In this document: piece by piece, positions 52,198-64,000 of the stretch
Layout of the letters: each line of letters opens with the position of its first letter
Numbering within the stretch: the stretch's first letter is position 1
From: Phoebastria nigripes
Taxonomy: Eukaryota; Chordata; Aves; Procellariiformes; Diomedeidae
Reading direction: 5' to 3'
Assembly: GCA_035582835.1 (NCBI GenBank)
Contig: JAYKAV010002464.1
Coordinates: forward strand, 248,001 to 312,000
Length of the DNA: 64,000 nt
The notes under the pieces: generated by a model
Told to the model about the DNA's origin: nothing
Database searches by the model: none
Seen by the model: the letters and a program-made list of their open reading frames with translations, nothing else
Translations under genes and position numbers: made by a program

Positions 52198-55100
52198 CAA
52201 AAAAGGGATGTATTTGTCAACTTCAGCACACTTTGGTTCAAAATCTAAAGAATGGTGATGCAACATTCTTAAACGCTGATATTAATGCTGTTGTTTTTCT
52301 TTCTTACCGTATCCTCAGAGTTAAGAGGACAAGATCAATATTGTCTGATCAGTTTTCAGTGTTACAGAAGATTGCCCAGCGAACACTTTGAAAATAAGTA
52401 CCATTTTATCTGTTACAACAGTACAATCATCAGCCCTTCAGAGAATTTAGTTTTGCTGCTTGTTGCATATTTAACTGCTCTTGTTGAAGTCGCCGAGTTG
52501 ATCATATGACTAAACTAATGTATGCTGAGGATTTAACAAGATATCTTCTCAAATATTCACATTTTCTAATATTGCCTATTGACCCTTTAGCCTATTGCAC
52601 TGTTTTTAAAAATAAGAGACTAAAGTTCCAGAGACTACTTAAATTTAGTTCAGCTTCCAAAGAATGGTGTCATGACCACCAGTAGTGACCCATCAGGAGT
52701 GGGGTTGTGACTCCAAAGACATGTAATTATTTGTGCTAGTATTTAAAGTTACGAAGTGAGTAGTCCTGAAACTGGAAAGGNTAGGAGAGCAGTAGCCCAT
52801 CTCATCTGATGGGCTTCTTGTAACTGAGGGAAGAAAGTAAGTGGTTCTGGTTGAACTTACGAGTTGTGATGGTGTTGGAGTTTTCTGAATTTGTTGTTGT
52901 TGTTTAAAGTAACATCCTCTAGAAGACATGATAATGAGTCATAGCATAAGAACATAGCATAGTTAAATCAGCACTTTGAAGTGAGAACTGCTGCTAGAAG
53001 GAGTTAAGCCTGCTTCCTTGGTGGCTGCTCCTTCCTGTGCCATGGTATATGTTCCTCTGTGCTGGCAGAGGACCATTTGTATGGCCGTGCAGCACACCGG
53101 ACTGGAGAACAGGTGTGGCTGAAAGTCATTCCTCTTACTGTCCTTTTCCATTTAAGTTCTTAAGTGTGAGCAAGATTTTTGATATACACTTATCAAATAG
53201 GTTGAAATTGCTATCCTGTAGTGGTCACTGTGTCATTAGTAGTTAAGTTACTGAAGTTACACTAGAGGTTAATTCACTTTGTGGTCAAGCAGCGTTTTGA
53301 AGGATGCTTGTTCTTTTCTTTGATTTTCTTCGTCTGAGAATGTTATCAAAAAGATTTGCAGAGATCCTGAAAGCAGTCAGCTATTGGTCTGAGTTATAAG
53401 ATATATTTTTAGTCTTGCCAACTATGATTTTCATATGAAATTAATGGTCCCTGGAAATGGAATACCAAGGAGGCCTTGTTGAGGGAGAGTGAAAGATTAA
53501 GAGGCAGGCTAGTTTGACCTTGACATAGCATTATGCTTGAATGTGTGGTCCTAAGGACCAAGGAGGGGACGTGCTGGCAGTAAGCGGTTGTGAGGCTTCT
53601 AGATAATTAGAGAATTTCTAATAAGCCTTTCCATTGACTGCCTAAAATTGGTCATGTTAAATTCTTCATTATATATAAAATGATGATGTCTGTGATACTG
53701 TTAAGGACGTGTCGGCATGCGGAAGTTTATTGCAGCACAAGCTAGGATGAAGCTTCATAGTGCACAGAATGTTAATGCATGTGGAGATACTTCAGTCTAA
53801 GAACACATCTGTCCTCTTTTCTTCTTAACTTGCAATTTGAAAAGGTATTTTTATTACTGTGGACTTAATATTGAATGCCTTAATACTAAAATTACAGCTG
53901 TCACCAGTGTTGAAACTGTCATGACACGTAGCCCAAAGAGGACAGGTAAAACTTTGTGGTTGTGTGTTAGGGTATACTGTGTATTGCCAATCCTGAGAAC
54001 TGAATTTATATGAAACAAATAGCTTAAAACATTGCAGAGATCAACATTGCACACAGGGCTGGATTTAACATCTCCAAAAATACAAGTGTTCAAAGGCAAA
54101 GTTCCAAAATGCCACTAAGTCTCTAGTCCTGTGTTGTGACCCTTGAGAATATGGGACTGTATGTAGAAAGTCCTAGTAATGGGTAGCGTTGTAGCAGCTG
54201 AAATTTCTATTGGCTCCTCACAGTATAGTATATCATCTAAATGTCATGAGAAGGGACTATTTCAACATTGCTGGGTTATTTAAAACTCACTGCAGCCTTA
54301 GCCAAAAAATCCTTGCTCTGGGACCAACTCCATCCCTGAAGAGCGAGGGGGAGAAAAGAAATTCTCAACCACCCTTTCCTGCTCCAGCTGCCAAACCTCG
54401 AGCTTTCCCTGCACTGTTCTGACTGATCAAATCCTTCCTTTCACCCTTGGCTTCACTCACCTCTTCCAAAGTAACACATCCATGACCACTTTCTCCCAAC
54501 TCTGAGTGCTCTCCTTGTTTCCCTTTCTAAACCTGCAGTCAAAACTCTTCAGCAGCTTTCAGTGTCAGATCTAATTAAACATGATGCTTCATGAAGAAGC
54601 TGCCACTAGAATCAAAACAAGTAAATTTTATTATAAACACAAAGGCACAATCAGGGTTATGCAAATCAGCCGTGCCTTTCAGGCTGCTGGCAGGCTGCCA
54701 GCATGATCCCTGATTTTATGAAGTTTTGCTGCTTCTATAAAAGCAGTATTTGTTGAGGAAAGGCACTGTTTTAGCGCTGCTGTTACTGCCCTAGTCTAGT
54801 TCCAAAACAGCTAACTGAGGTCTTGTTTTCTTCTTTCACCAGTGTTTAAATCTTCCCAGTGCTGGTGATGAGTAGTCTTAAACCGCAGCCTTGTACTGAA
54901 GAATTTTAGGGGATCATAGGTGATGGGCTTGCTGTACTGGGTCTGCAGCTGGAACCGCACACAACCTCAAAAGCAAAGTGCTCACATTGACTCTGGAGCA
55001 TTAGTCTAGTGATGTTACAACCTCTGTGTTGGACCTTACAGTGAATGTGACATTTTATTTGGAACAGAAAAAACTGGATTTTTCCCCTTCTGCTGCGGAA

Positions 55101-55217
55101 TGCAGTCAGCACTGCAGTGACATGGTCTTTTAGGATTTTTCTTCAAGGAGAAAACTTGAGAGTGACTTGTTTGAACTGCCTTGAATGTCTAGAGCATTTT
55201 CTTCTCGAAGTCTCACT

Positions 55218-55282
55218 TTAAAAAAACAAACAAACAAAAAAAAACACCAAAAAACAAACAAACCACAAAACAACAAACCATC
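55218..55282. repeat. CAAA-rich low-complexity tract
   Basis: Irregular CAAA/CAAAA units over about 65 bases. Simple sequence only. Confidence 0.85.
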
Positions 55283-55999
55283 AAGCTGTTCTCTTCAAGA
55301 AACTGCTAAAAGCCTTCTGTAAAGGCACTTTGCTGGGGATGGGAGGAGATAAGTAAAATATTAAATAATTAGAAAATAATCATCTCTAGTTCTGCCTCGT
55401 GTTTTTCCCCCCCTTTTTGTTCCACCCACATGCTGCTAATTTTCATCTTTTCTTCCTGCACATCAAGACGTCAGAGACTGCTTACAGAAAAAGTTGTTTT
55501 TCCTGAGTTGTCTGTATGCTTTATTAATGCAGCAAAGATGACAGGAAAGCAGGGGGAAGGAGGAGGTGGAGATAGGGGGGACAAAAGGACAAGCTCTTTC
55601 ATGGTCTCACTCCTACGAAAGGGTGACCATTTTGTTCACTGTTGCATTTGCCAGTTGCCATGGCATCCCCCTCTCACTCTATCCTGGAGGTGTATTCTTG
55701 ATATAATTAACAGCTCTCCTCCTTCTGTCTCCTGCAGAAAGCAATCATTAAGTGAACATGAGGGAAAGAAAAGTCACTTTTTTATCTTTTACTTTGTCTG
55801 TCAATGTTTTTCATCCTACTACCTTGTCTCTCTTGGTCCAATAATGATGTTTTTGTGTATGGAAGCATTGCTGGAATATGGCTGCCTGTGTAGAGCAGGA
55901 CATTAAAGCCCCTGCATGCATTTGTGTAAATGGAGGATGTTGTTAGGCTAGAGTGCAGTTCAATCATATGTATATAAACCTTCATTATTTTCTGTATAT

Positions 56000-56041
56000 A
56001 AAACTGTAATCTTAGGAAACAAAACTGTAATCTTAGGAAAT
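56000..56041. repeat. 21-bp direct tandem duplication
   Basis: The unit AAAACTGTAATCTTAGGAAA plus one base occurs twice back to back with identity over at least 20 bases. Its near-perfect state suggests a recent slippage event. Confidence 0.9.
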
Positions 56042-58474
56042 ACAAGGTTCTTCAGAATCTGGATCATGGCTATTGCTGCTAGTTCTAATGTACCTTGAAG
56101 AAAACTTCCAAATGAGATTTCTTTCAAATATTGCTGCAGAGAGATTGAGAAAAAATATGAATAGGCATAGTTTAATTAAAACACAATATTGAACAGAAGT
56201 TGGAGTAGTAATATTGTGGAATGTGGCCAGCATATTGTTCAGCCAGTTTGTGTGACAGCTTTGTGGCAATGCACTGGTATTCTTTTAAAAAGGCGCACCT
56301 TTTTGTTAGGTGGATTCTGAGCACTAGGGTGCTAAGCTCAGACATGGGAATAATTTAAAAAAACAAGAAAATATTGTGTAACAGTTGCAGTGCCAGCATC
56401 TTTCATTAGGAAACTTCTGTTGGGAAGACTGTCTCTTTCCCTTTCTATGGAACATTTGATAGTTACTTTTTCCCACAGCCCCAGAGCCGTTCCAGAAGTA
56501 GTATCAGTAAGGTTCCTGTAGAGTTTCTTTGTTTTTTCAAAATGTGTTTTGGAAACAACAATAAATATGGTAAAAATAAACCCTCAGTCAGGTTGTCTGG
56601 TTTATGACTTCACAGATAGTCTATGAAGTAAAATTTTTCTCATGTTTTATCTTAATGCTCAATTTCTTTTTGCTGCTGCTGTTGTCTCACTACTGAAGTG
56701 CCTCACTGGGAAACTATAGGGAGCTATTTTTTCCACTAACATCTGTGAAAAAATTCTGCACTTTTGCTGCTACTTTTCTTGGTGGAAGGCTGTCCCAGTG
56801 CTGGCTTTCCTGCATTTTCTTCACTTTTTTTTATGTCGGCTTTCAACATGGGAAGGTTTCTCCATAGCCTCCATGAAACTGAATGAACTCTTTGAGGAGT
56901 ATGCTGAAATAGTCAAGGTTTTAACAAATAAGGAGACTGATTTTGTCACCTGTATAAGTCAGAAATAGTCACAATTTACACAAACATGCGTGCCAATTAT
57001 TCATTTAGATTTCAGCTTTATACAGACTTCATAACAAAGAACATTTTTGCTAAGTGTTTTAAAGAAGAGCAACTAAGGTAGCAGATATTTATGGAAGTAA
57101 TGGACTATTTTTCTCACCATCTGTGACATGTCATTTGGATATTAATAAGCCTTAAATGTTTCTTCCATCCACTTTGATAGTATACTAGTCAAGACAATGG
57201 TACTGCATACTGTTGTCTTCAGTACCTCATCTTGTTTTTAAAAATCCAGAAGGAAGTCCAATCTTGACTAGATGAACCTGTAATTACAATGAAAGGTAGG
57301 AAGAAGGCAGATAAAAGAGTTTTCATCTTATTTCAGTTACATGCACTTGTTCTATAAGTAGCATCCTCATCAATGTAAGAAAATATTCCTTTCCTCTTGG
57401 TGACTAGAGCCACTTCATAATAAAGCTACTATATTTCAAATGCAGTGGTGGTAACAGAGACGCTCAGCACAGTGAGGTGGATTGGAGAGGGGGAAGGAGA
57501 ACTTCTGTAGTTTTGACTTCATGCCACAACAAAGTAAAAACTAAAAAAAAAAATCTCCTAATGAGAAACCACATAAAAAACTGGTAAAGGATTATCACTG
57601 CTTCTCAGTTTCCCACTGTATGTTTGTGGAAAATAATCTTTATTATGCCTTACTGCTGGTATAGCAGTAGAAATAGGTGAACATGAAGTGCTTCTGGCAA
57701 ATCCAAGACTTCCTGTAATCAGTTTTTCTGGGTTTATTTCTCAGATGCAGTGTTACAAAGTCTTGTGTTTTCCTGGAGGTATTCACCTGCAGGATGATGA
57801 AATGTGACCCCATACGTCTTGAGTAGTATAGTTAGTGACATTGCCCTGACCTGGGTTTTGAGAGTAGCATCACTTACTGATCAGAGGTGCTGGAATTCTT
57901 GCCCCTACACTAAAACCAAAATCTCTTAAAGAAAAGAACATGTGCCTCACTGTGGTGCTCATCTTAGCTTTCTGCTTACAGCTTTTGGGTGGTCTTCAGT
58001 TTCTGGGTCCAGTAAAACATAGGAAGCAGGTTTAAATCCCTTTTCTTAGGGCCGTGTGAGTTGCAGAATACACAGTAGCCAAGGATGAGGTTTTTTAATG
58101 CTTTGACTCTTATTTTAAAGATAGCTTTCTCCTTTTTCTTCCACACACACCCCCCCACCACCACCTTTTGAGAAAAGTCATTGAGAGGGGTTTTTTCTCC
58201 TTTCAAGGTCTGTGTTTCACTGGGTTGAAAAGAACCTGTTAATTTACAGAAGCCTTAGACCACTCTTCACCAGGTCACATCTGGAAGGTTCCCTTTAAAG
58301 CCACAAATAGGAAAGTCTTCTTTGGTTGCCATTCTTTGGTATAAGGCTGCACTTCTTGACTACACATTAGAATTTTTAGTCATGGTTTTACTGAGACAGA
58401 AACATCGTATTAGTTTCAGCTTTATTCTTTTGTGCAAATAAAATATTACTCTTTTTGAGGCAGGTTGATTCTCT

Positions 58475-58506
58475 GGGGGGGGAAAAAAAAAAAAAAAAAA
58501 AAAAAA
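58475..58506. repeat. G8 followed by A24 homopolymer tract
   Basis: Eight G followed by about 24 A, shortly before the decayed CR1. Length is likely uncertain in the assembly. Confidence 0.9.
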
Positions 58507-58729
58507 TCTTGCCCAAACCCCAACTTCACCTGGAGGAACCAATTAAAAACAAAAACTGATTTCTTTTTTTTGTCCCTGGTACAGCATCTTCATATTGAGA
58601 GAAATTAAATATTAATTTGATTCCATCTGTGTATACCAATAAGAATTATTTCATTCTCAGCCTTTTCTCTCCATGTGCTTGATCATCTACAACTTACAAG
58701 ATGGCCTTCCTCTTTTCAATGTTTGTCAC

Positions 58730-59495
58730 TGCCTCCATTGCCTAGTTAAATGTGTTGTGGCCAACCACTGGGATTCTACCTGGCAGCCAGTTCCCAGTGG
58801 CATTCCTCAGGGAGTTATACCGGGACATCATCATCTCTAATGCCTTGGATGATGGGATAAAGTGAACCCTTAGTGAGTTTGAGTGACACCAGCTTGGAGG
58901 GTATGGTCAGTATGCTGGAGAGCAGGGCTACTGTTCAAAGGAACTTCAGTAGACTGGAGGATTGCATTGACAGGAACTACCTGTAGATTCAACAAAGAGA
59001 AATTCAAAGTTCTGCACCTGGGGCAGAATGACCCCTGTGCAACATAAGTGGCTGGGGAACAGCTCTGCCAAAAAAGATTTGGAGTCCTGGACAAGAGGTT
59101 GAACACTGGTCAACGGTGTGCCCTTATGGCAGTGAAGTCACAGAGAGCTGGGTTGCTTTATTCTGGAGAGGAGAAGACTAATGGAGGGTGGGGGTATGGA
59201 ATTGCTATCTTCAGCAGAGAGGAAGGAACCAGATGAGAGGCACCATTTAAAGTTGCAGCAAGAAAAATTTGGATTAATTGATAGGAAAAAATTGTTCACT
59301 GTGAAGGTGGTAAAGCACTAGAACAGGGGCCCAGAGAGGTTGTGGAATCTCCATCCTTGGCAATATTTGGAACTGGGCTGGACGCAGGCCCTCAGTAAGC
59401 TGATCTAACTTTGAAGTCAGCTCTGCTTTGAGCAGGAAGTTGGACTAGAGACCTCCAGAGGTTCCTTCCAGCAGGAATTACTCCATGATGTTGTG
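58730..59495 (+). mobile_element. Old, decayed CR1 retrotransposon fragment, sense to CABIN1
   Basis: The + strand shows degraded CR1 ORF2 reverse transcriptase marks: a VPSGIPQG-like block near 58790-58815, a DDG-K-TLSEF block near 58850-58880 followed by a CTLSKFADDTKLGG-like region with the catalytic site lost, and an NKEKFKVLHLGQN-like block near 58995-59030. The 3' part carries CR1 UTR-like sequence (GGACTAGAGACCTCCAGAGG at about 59443-59462), but the terminal octamers are eroded. Many stops and frameshifts show it is inactive and much older than the copy at 22751. The 5' limit is approximate. Confidence 0.88.
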
Positions 59496-61258
59496 CTCCT
59501 TCTCTCACTAATCATTCTTCTTCTGAGTACCATCCAAATATTTCTGAGTTACTTTCCAAATGTCCTCTTTCTGTCTATGGAAATAGCTGTGCATTTTTAT
59601 AAAAATGCAGTTTGAGATGCAGATACATTTTTAACAAACATGTACCTAACTAGTAGTACCTTCCTGTATTTCCGCTGAAAAAATTTTGGATACAATACAA
59701 GCACAGAAATGTCAGGTTCTACATAATGTATTATGTAAGTTAATGAAGTGCATGGGTGTGAAGGGTTTTCCCTCTAAATCACAGCTGAAAACATTTCCTC
59801 TAGTGATCTCACTTCTGGCTTAAGGCTGTCTTCTGCAGTTTAATTTCTCTCAGGTTTGTGTAATCCCATTTGTGCATCTTGAGACCTTTAGTTTTGGAAC
59901 TGATGCTTTAAACATCAGAAAGTTGCTGCTTTCAGAGGCAGAATAGACCTTTTTTGATCCAATATAGTAATTGTTGTGAATATAGCTGCTATATTTTATT
60001 TTTTGTGTGCACATAGAATCTGGCAGGTTTTAATTGTATGCTTTTTAGAGATTGATTAATCAAGTTCAGGAACTTCAAAAATACATTCCACCAATTATTA
60101 AAAAAAAAAAAGTACTTGTGTGCTTTCCACCTTTGAATTTTAAATATGTTTCTCCAGCTGAAATTTACTCTGTTCTCTCAGTGAAATTCTGCTACTCTTC
60201 TGGCATTGTAATAAATCTTTGGTCATCTAGGACATTAGGGCCCAATTTGATTTTACATTTGACAGCAGAACTCTGTATTTCTATTTCAAACACTCATACT
60301 CTATCACCATGGTTAAGGTCTTCATGGTTGAGGTATGAGAGGTAGAGGTATGAGACAGACAATTAAACAGTTGAGGATTCCATTCAACTGTATCTTTTAC
60401 GGTCCAGTAAGTCTCCATTAAATGAGGACTGTAAAGAGCATGAAATAAATGCATTCTGTGGCCTCACAGGCAAGAATACTTTATTTGATTGCTGATAAAA
60501 ATTATAGAGAAGTTACTGGTTTTATGGGTGCTTTTGTTCCCTCCTTTGGTGAATTTGTGTCACCCTTCTACCTTCTGTCTATATAATCGACGACACTGCA
60601 TTAAATTCTTAGCTCTGGCTTTNGAGAAGAGTGCCGCTCTTGGTGCCACTGTTACTTCTGCAAAGGCAACAGATCTTCCAGAGCATTGTTCCAAGTTGGA
60701 CACCAATGTTACTCAGTTCTGCAGTTATTGGGAATTTATGATTTGGGGTTAGGCTGATCACTTATTTTGCAAGCAAATATATTTTTCTGCTTTCTCCATT
60801 TCTTCTCACNTCATTCACTAAGAATAATTTCTTTTAATAATTTGCAAATTCTCTTAAAGCACTGCAGATCTGTTTGTTCAGGTCAAGGGTTTGTCAACAT
60901 ATTTTTAAATGAAAGAAATGTGTTTCTGTTCATAGGAGTTTGTAATTCATGCTTAATAACAGAGTTTGGGAAAGTATGTTATGTTGTGAGGGATTTGTTA
61001 AATAAAGCATTGTAAATGTGAATATGAATAAATGTTCAAGTGCTAGTTTGATAAATAGACCATAAAGAACAGAAAAATAATCCGTGAAGGAGAAAGATTT
61101 CTTTATAATAGTGAGTGATTTTATATTCACTTTAGAGAGAGTGTTTCTGTCTACAAAAAGTTGTACTGCTTGCAGTTGTCACTGAAGCAGGTAGCATACG
61201 CAGAATTACTGGCACATACTTTCTCACTGTCTCTGCTTGCCCTTTTTGTTTTATGTAG

Positions 61259-61550
61259 TCCACAGGAGAAACACCCACAACCCCAAAGCATACAAAGGAC
61301 AACAGAGAGAGCTTCTTCCCAGTAACGCCAGCCACACTGCATCCTACCCCAGTGAATCCAGACACTGTGACTCCTGAAAATCTCCTGAGACTGAACGATC
61401 TGCATTCCAAATCCAAACCAGCCTCTTCCTCTTCATCCTCCTCCTCCTCAGCATCTTCAGTACCTCCATCCCAGGAGTCACACAGGGACACTGAGCATCT
61501 CCGGAGTCAAAATGCAGAGACTGCTCCCAGCATGAGTGATCTCGCACGTG
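61259..61550 (+). CDS. CABIN1: CABIN1 exon H (last exon in window)
   Basis: This 292-base exon gives 97 codons plus the first base of the next, between ttatgtag and the consensus donor gtaagt. It begins STGETPTTPKHTKDNRESFF, closely matching the recalled mammalian start, with the conserved FFPVT after it. The rest is a divergent, disordered Ser/Pro-rich linker with a run of nine serines (61424-61450) encoded by mixed TCN codons. It ends SMSDLARG/V, where the mammalian protein reads ELARV. The exons that follow in the gene, encoding the MEF2- and calcineurin-binding tail, are not in the window. Confidence 0.95.
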
Positions 61551-64000
61551 GTAAGTCTCAGAGAGACAGAAAGTTTTGGCCCCTTCTAATCGGTTTGCTA
61601 AGGCCACGTGGTGAGTCAGTGCCTGAGTTCTGATTCTGGCCCATTTTCTGATCACTAGACCACATTCAAAAGGCTGCACAAACAGAGATTTTGTCTTGGT
61701 CCTGAATTGGGCACATCTACATAATTAATACATATTTTAATTACTAGGATAGATTAAAAGAATGACCACTGTCTATGTAACTTGCATGTGAAATCATGGA
61801 ATAGCAGCCTAAAAATAGTCGTGTGTTTTTAATAGAGAATTTAAGTCTCTAGTAGCATAAACATATTTGTTGTTATTTTATTCAAAGAGGTGAGGATCTA
61901 GTTCTTTAAAATACCTTAAATCTTTNAAAAAGTTAGAAGTGATTGCAATTGAAATAAACTGGTAGGCAGCCTACATCTGACTTACAAGTGCCTGATTAAC
62001 ATAATNAGATGCATAGCTAACACTGCCCTGTATATGTGTGTGGAGATACATAACACTGAAAATTCCGAGCTTCTACATGGTTCATAAAGTTAGTGTATCA
62101 TCACTATTACTTTTCACATTTGAGAAAAGAAGCATCTGGCAGGACTGGAATGTTGAGATATATTATTTATAGCCCTAGTATGGTTATGTGCAGGGTTAGA
62201 GTACAGAAAAGGATTGAAGAAACAGAACAAATGCTATTTATTCTATAGCACGATTGTGTGATTTGTTTAGGACTGTGTTATGCACTTGGTCNTATACAGT
62301 TTGCCTAGATGAGGAAAGAATTAAATGAGAATGCTGTCTTTTTCTTTACTGCTGTCATGGCAGGCTGGCTTGTTAACAGTGGTCAAAAATCACTGTGCAA
62401 GGCAGTACGGATCCACTTTGGGGAATGAAGTAAGATTAGACCCAATTTCAGACTTGTCTTGGGTGCCCAAAAGAGATGGTTGTGCTTCTTTGTGGGACAC
62501 TGCGCATGTTAAGGTGGCAGAGCACCTGCCATAGCCTGTACTTTCTTGCAACCTTAGCAGGAACACTGTCTGAAAAAGCATCTGCTGCTGCTTTTGCTCA
62601 CTCCATCTGTTCACGAGCTTGGGCCCTAACACTACTCACAAAATGCCATAGACAAATTCGTAGGAGCCCAGATAAAGTTATGAATGAACCATATACATAC
62701 AGGTATTGTGAAAAGTGACAGATGAAGATACAGTGGAAATAGTGCCCAGATTTGTGAGACTTAATGGTGCATAATATTAATTAATAATGAGTAGACTCTG
62801 ATCTAGTCTGGATGTTTTGTTGATCTGCTATTGTGACTTCCTGAAATTTTGATCTGTATACTTCTGATATGTCATTTCTTTCCATATGTAATGAGCCTTG
62901 GCATCTGAATGCACATAATCTTCTGAATTCGTCAGCAACGAAGAGCAAATTAGAGAGAAATCAGTTTTCCCAATTTGCTAATCTCTGAGTACAGGACAAA
63001 ATTGAAATTTAACATCCAATATTAGCAGTTGCATTATAATCATCTAATTTTCCTTTTTCACAAATCCAGGGACAGATTGTCTTGGGAGGGGAAGAAAGGA
63101 AAGGGGAATGGTAAGGAAGGAATGGCTTAGTCAATGTGTAAACCATGTTTGTTATTGTCCTTACGAAGCTAAAGAACAGAGTTGGATGGTGTCATAAGAT
63201 ACCTTGGCAGGCTTGTTCAACAGGGAGTAATTCAGTTTTGTGCCTAGACAATGGGGGAGAAAAAAAAAGAATCCTCTGTGAAGTTGCTGTACACTTAATA
63301 AGGAGACTAGTAAGAATGACAATGCAGATAAGAACTCATGCATTCTTTTGGTTTTCAAACAAAACTCACGAGCATTTCTGACGTGCTTTCCTCTCTGCAG
63401 TTTCCCAGGCCACATTGCAGTGATTGGAACGTTTATTTTAATCTTTTGACTTCCTAGGCTTTGTTAGGGTTGTAAAGTTACCTATTATTCTTTCTTCTTT
63501 CATGCTTTCTATACATCATCTTGGTTGAGGGAGATGGAAGGGTTAGCTGCCAAAATTATACCCCTGAAACTGTGTCTGAAGATCAAGAGGGTCTCTCTGC
63601 AGAGCTCTCATTCCAGTGCTGAATACATGCATTATATCTGGCTTTCTGGCTCTCAGACCTACCTGACGGGTCATTTCTCTAGCTGAGAGACACACCAATT
63701 ACTGCTGTGTCCTTTCTTTTTCTTTTTTTTTTTTTTTAATTTTCCTACCTCTGCATCCTCCTCCTCTAAAAAGAATTATTTATAATTCTGTTATAACCCT
63801 TTTTCATCTGCCTTTCATTAGCTCTGTTTCTGTAAAAACTCCTCCCATTCTTAGAGTAGTCTGTTTTCATCTTTTTTGTCTCTTGTCACCTCCTCCTGTA
63901 TCTATTTGTTCATGTGAAAGTATTCCACATCAGAGAGTATTAGCTGCCATCATTTTCTGTGACTTCACCCAGAAAAAGGAATGGCTTTCCAAGCAATGTT
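61551..64000 (+). other. CABIN1: CABIN1 intron H (5' part)
   Basis: Starts gtaagt and runs past the window end. It contains unresolved bases near 61926, 62006 and 62292 and a T tract at 63721-63737. I looked for the next CABIN1 exon and found no match before 64000. The open frames around 62325-62718 are not conserved-looking. Confidence 0.85.

Larger units (their letters stand above)
47340..61258 (+). other. CABIN1: CABIN1 intron G (13.9 kb)
   Basis: Starts gtaagc and ends ttatgtag. It holds an AAT trinucleotide run (52168-52197), a CAAA-rich tract (55218-55282), a 21-bp tandem (56000-56041), a G8/A24 tract (58475-58506) and a decayed CR1 (about 58730-59495). No other exon is expected, since exons G and H are adjacent in the mammalian protein. 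The open frames here look like chance. Confidence 0.9.
1..64000 (+). other. CABIN1: CABIN1 locus, internal part of the gene
   Basis: Eight exons in one order and orientation encode a continuous stretch of calcineurin-binding protein 1. CABIN1 is a nuclear scaffold of about 2,200 residues in mammals. It is the counterpart of yeast Hir3 in the HIRA-UBN1-CABIN1 complex that deposits histone H3.3, and it also represses MEF2 and inhibits calcineurin through its C-terminus. The family assignment rests on long recalled identities such as [26 protein letters not shown] and AYRVWQQGQK. All junctions use GT-AG introns and the reading frame passes through every one. Judged from memory of the human protein, the window covers very roughly residues 1370-2020. 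Earlier exons and the last exon or exons lie outside. Confidence 0.95.

Noticed and set aside
61132..61679. Minus-strand open frames across exon H
   Set aside because: They are shadows of the coding exon. The Asp/Glu-rich run is the reverse of the serine TCC repeats.

Overview
The window reads as a vertebrate, almost certainly bird, nuclear chromosome segment. The evidence is CR1 retrotransposon copies ending in the bird-typical octamer repeat (reverse complement of CATAGAAT units at 22751), long AT-rich introns, spliced exons with GT-AG borders, and scattered single N calls of a draft assembly. There are no bacterial-style genes, operons or CRISPR arrays.

One gene explains nearly all the coding content. 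Eight consecutive exons on the + strand match, as I remember the vertebrate protein, the middle to C-terminal part of CABIN1 (calcineurin-binding protein cabin-1, the Hir3-like subunit of the HIRA histone H3.3 chaperone complex). The exons are 2575-2757, 4460-4791, 10888-11001, 42662-42825, 44864-44960, 46160-46801, 47265-47339 and 61259-61550. Together they hold 1,899 coding bases (633 codons), and all seven internal junctions keep frame. The first and last exons of the gene lie outside the window, including the exons that encode the MEF2- and calcineurin-binding C-terminus.

Layout: 1-2574 is the 3' part of an intron. 2575-11001 holds three exons. 11002-42661 is a very large intron with an ancient L2/CR1-like LINE (about 13.2-13.6 kb), a younger 5'-truncated CR1 in antisense (22.75-23.53 kb), and a strong CpG island (about 29.3-30.3 kb). 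42662-47339 is an exon cluster. 47340-61258 is a second large intron with a decayed sense-strand CR1 (about 58.73-59.5 kb). 61259-61550 is a serine-rich exon, and the rest is intron.

The part most worth a second look is the intronic CpG island. It contains an ATG directly followed by a consensus splice donor (29697-29705). Its phase would join in frame to the next known CABIN1 exon, directly or through an exon-like 81-base block at 31853-31933. This suggests, but does not show, an internal promoter making an N-terminally shortened CABIN1. I found no convincing second protein-coding gene, no structural RNA gene and no new mobile system.
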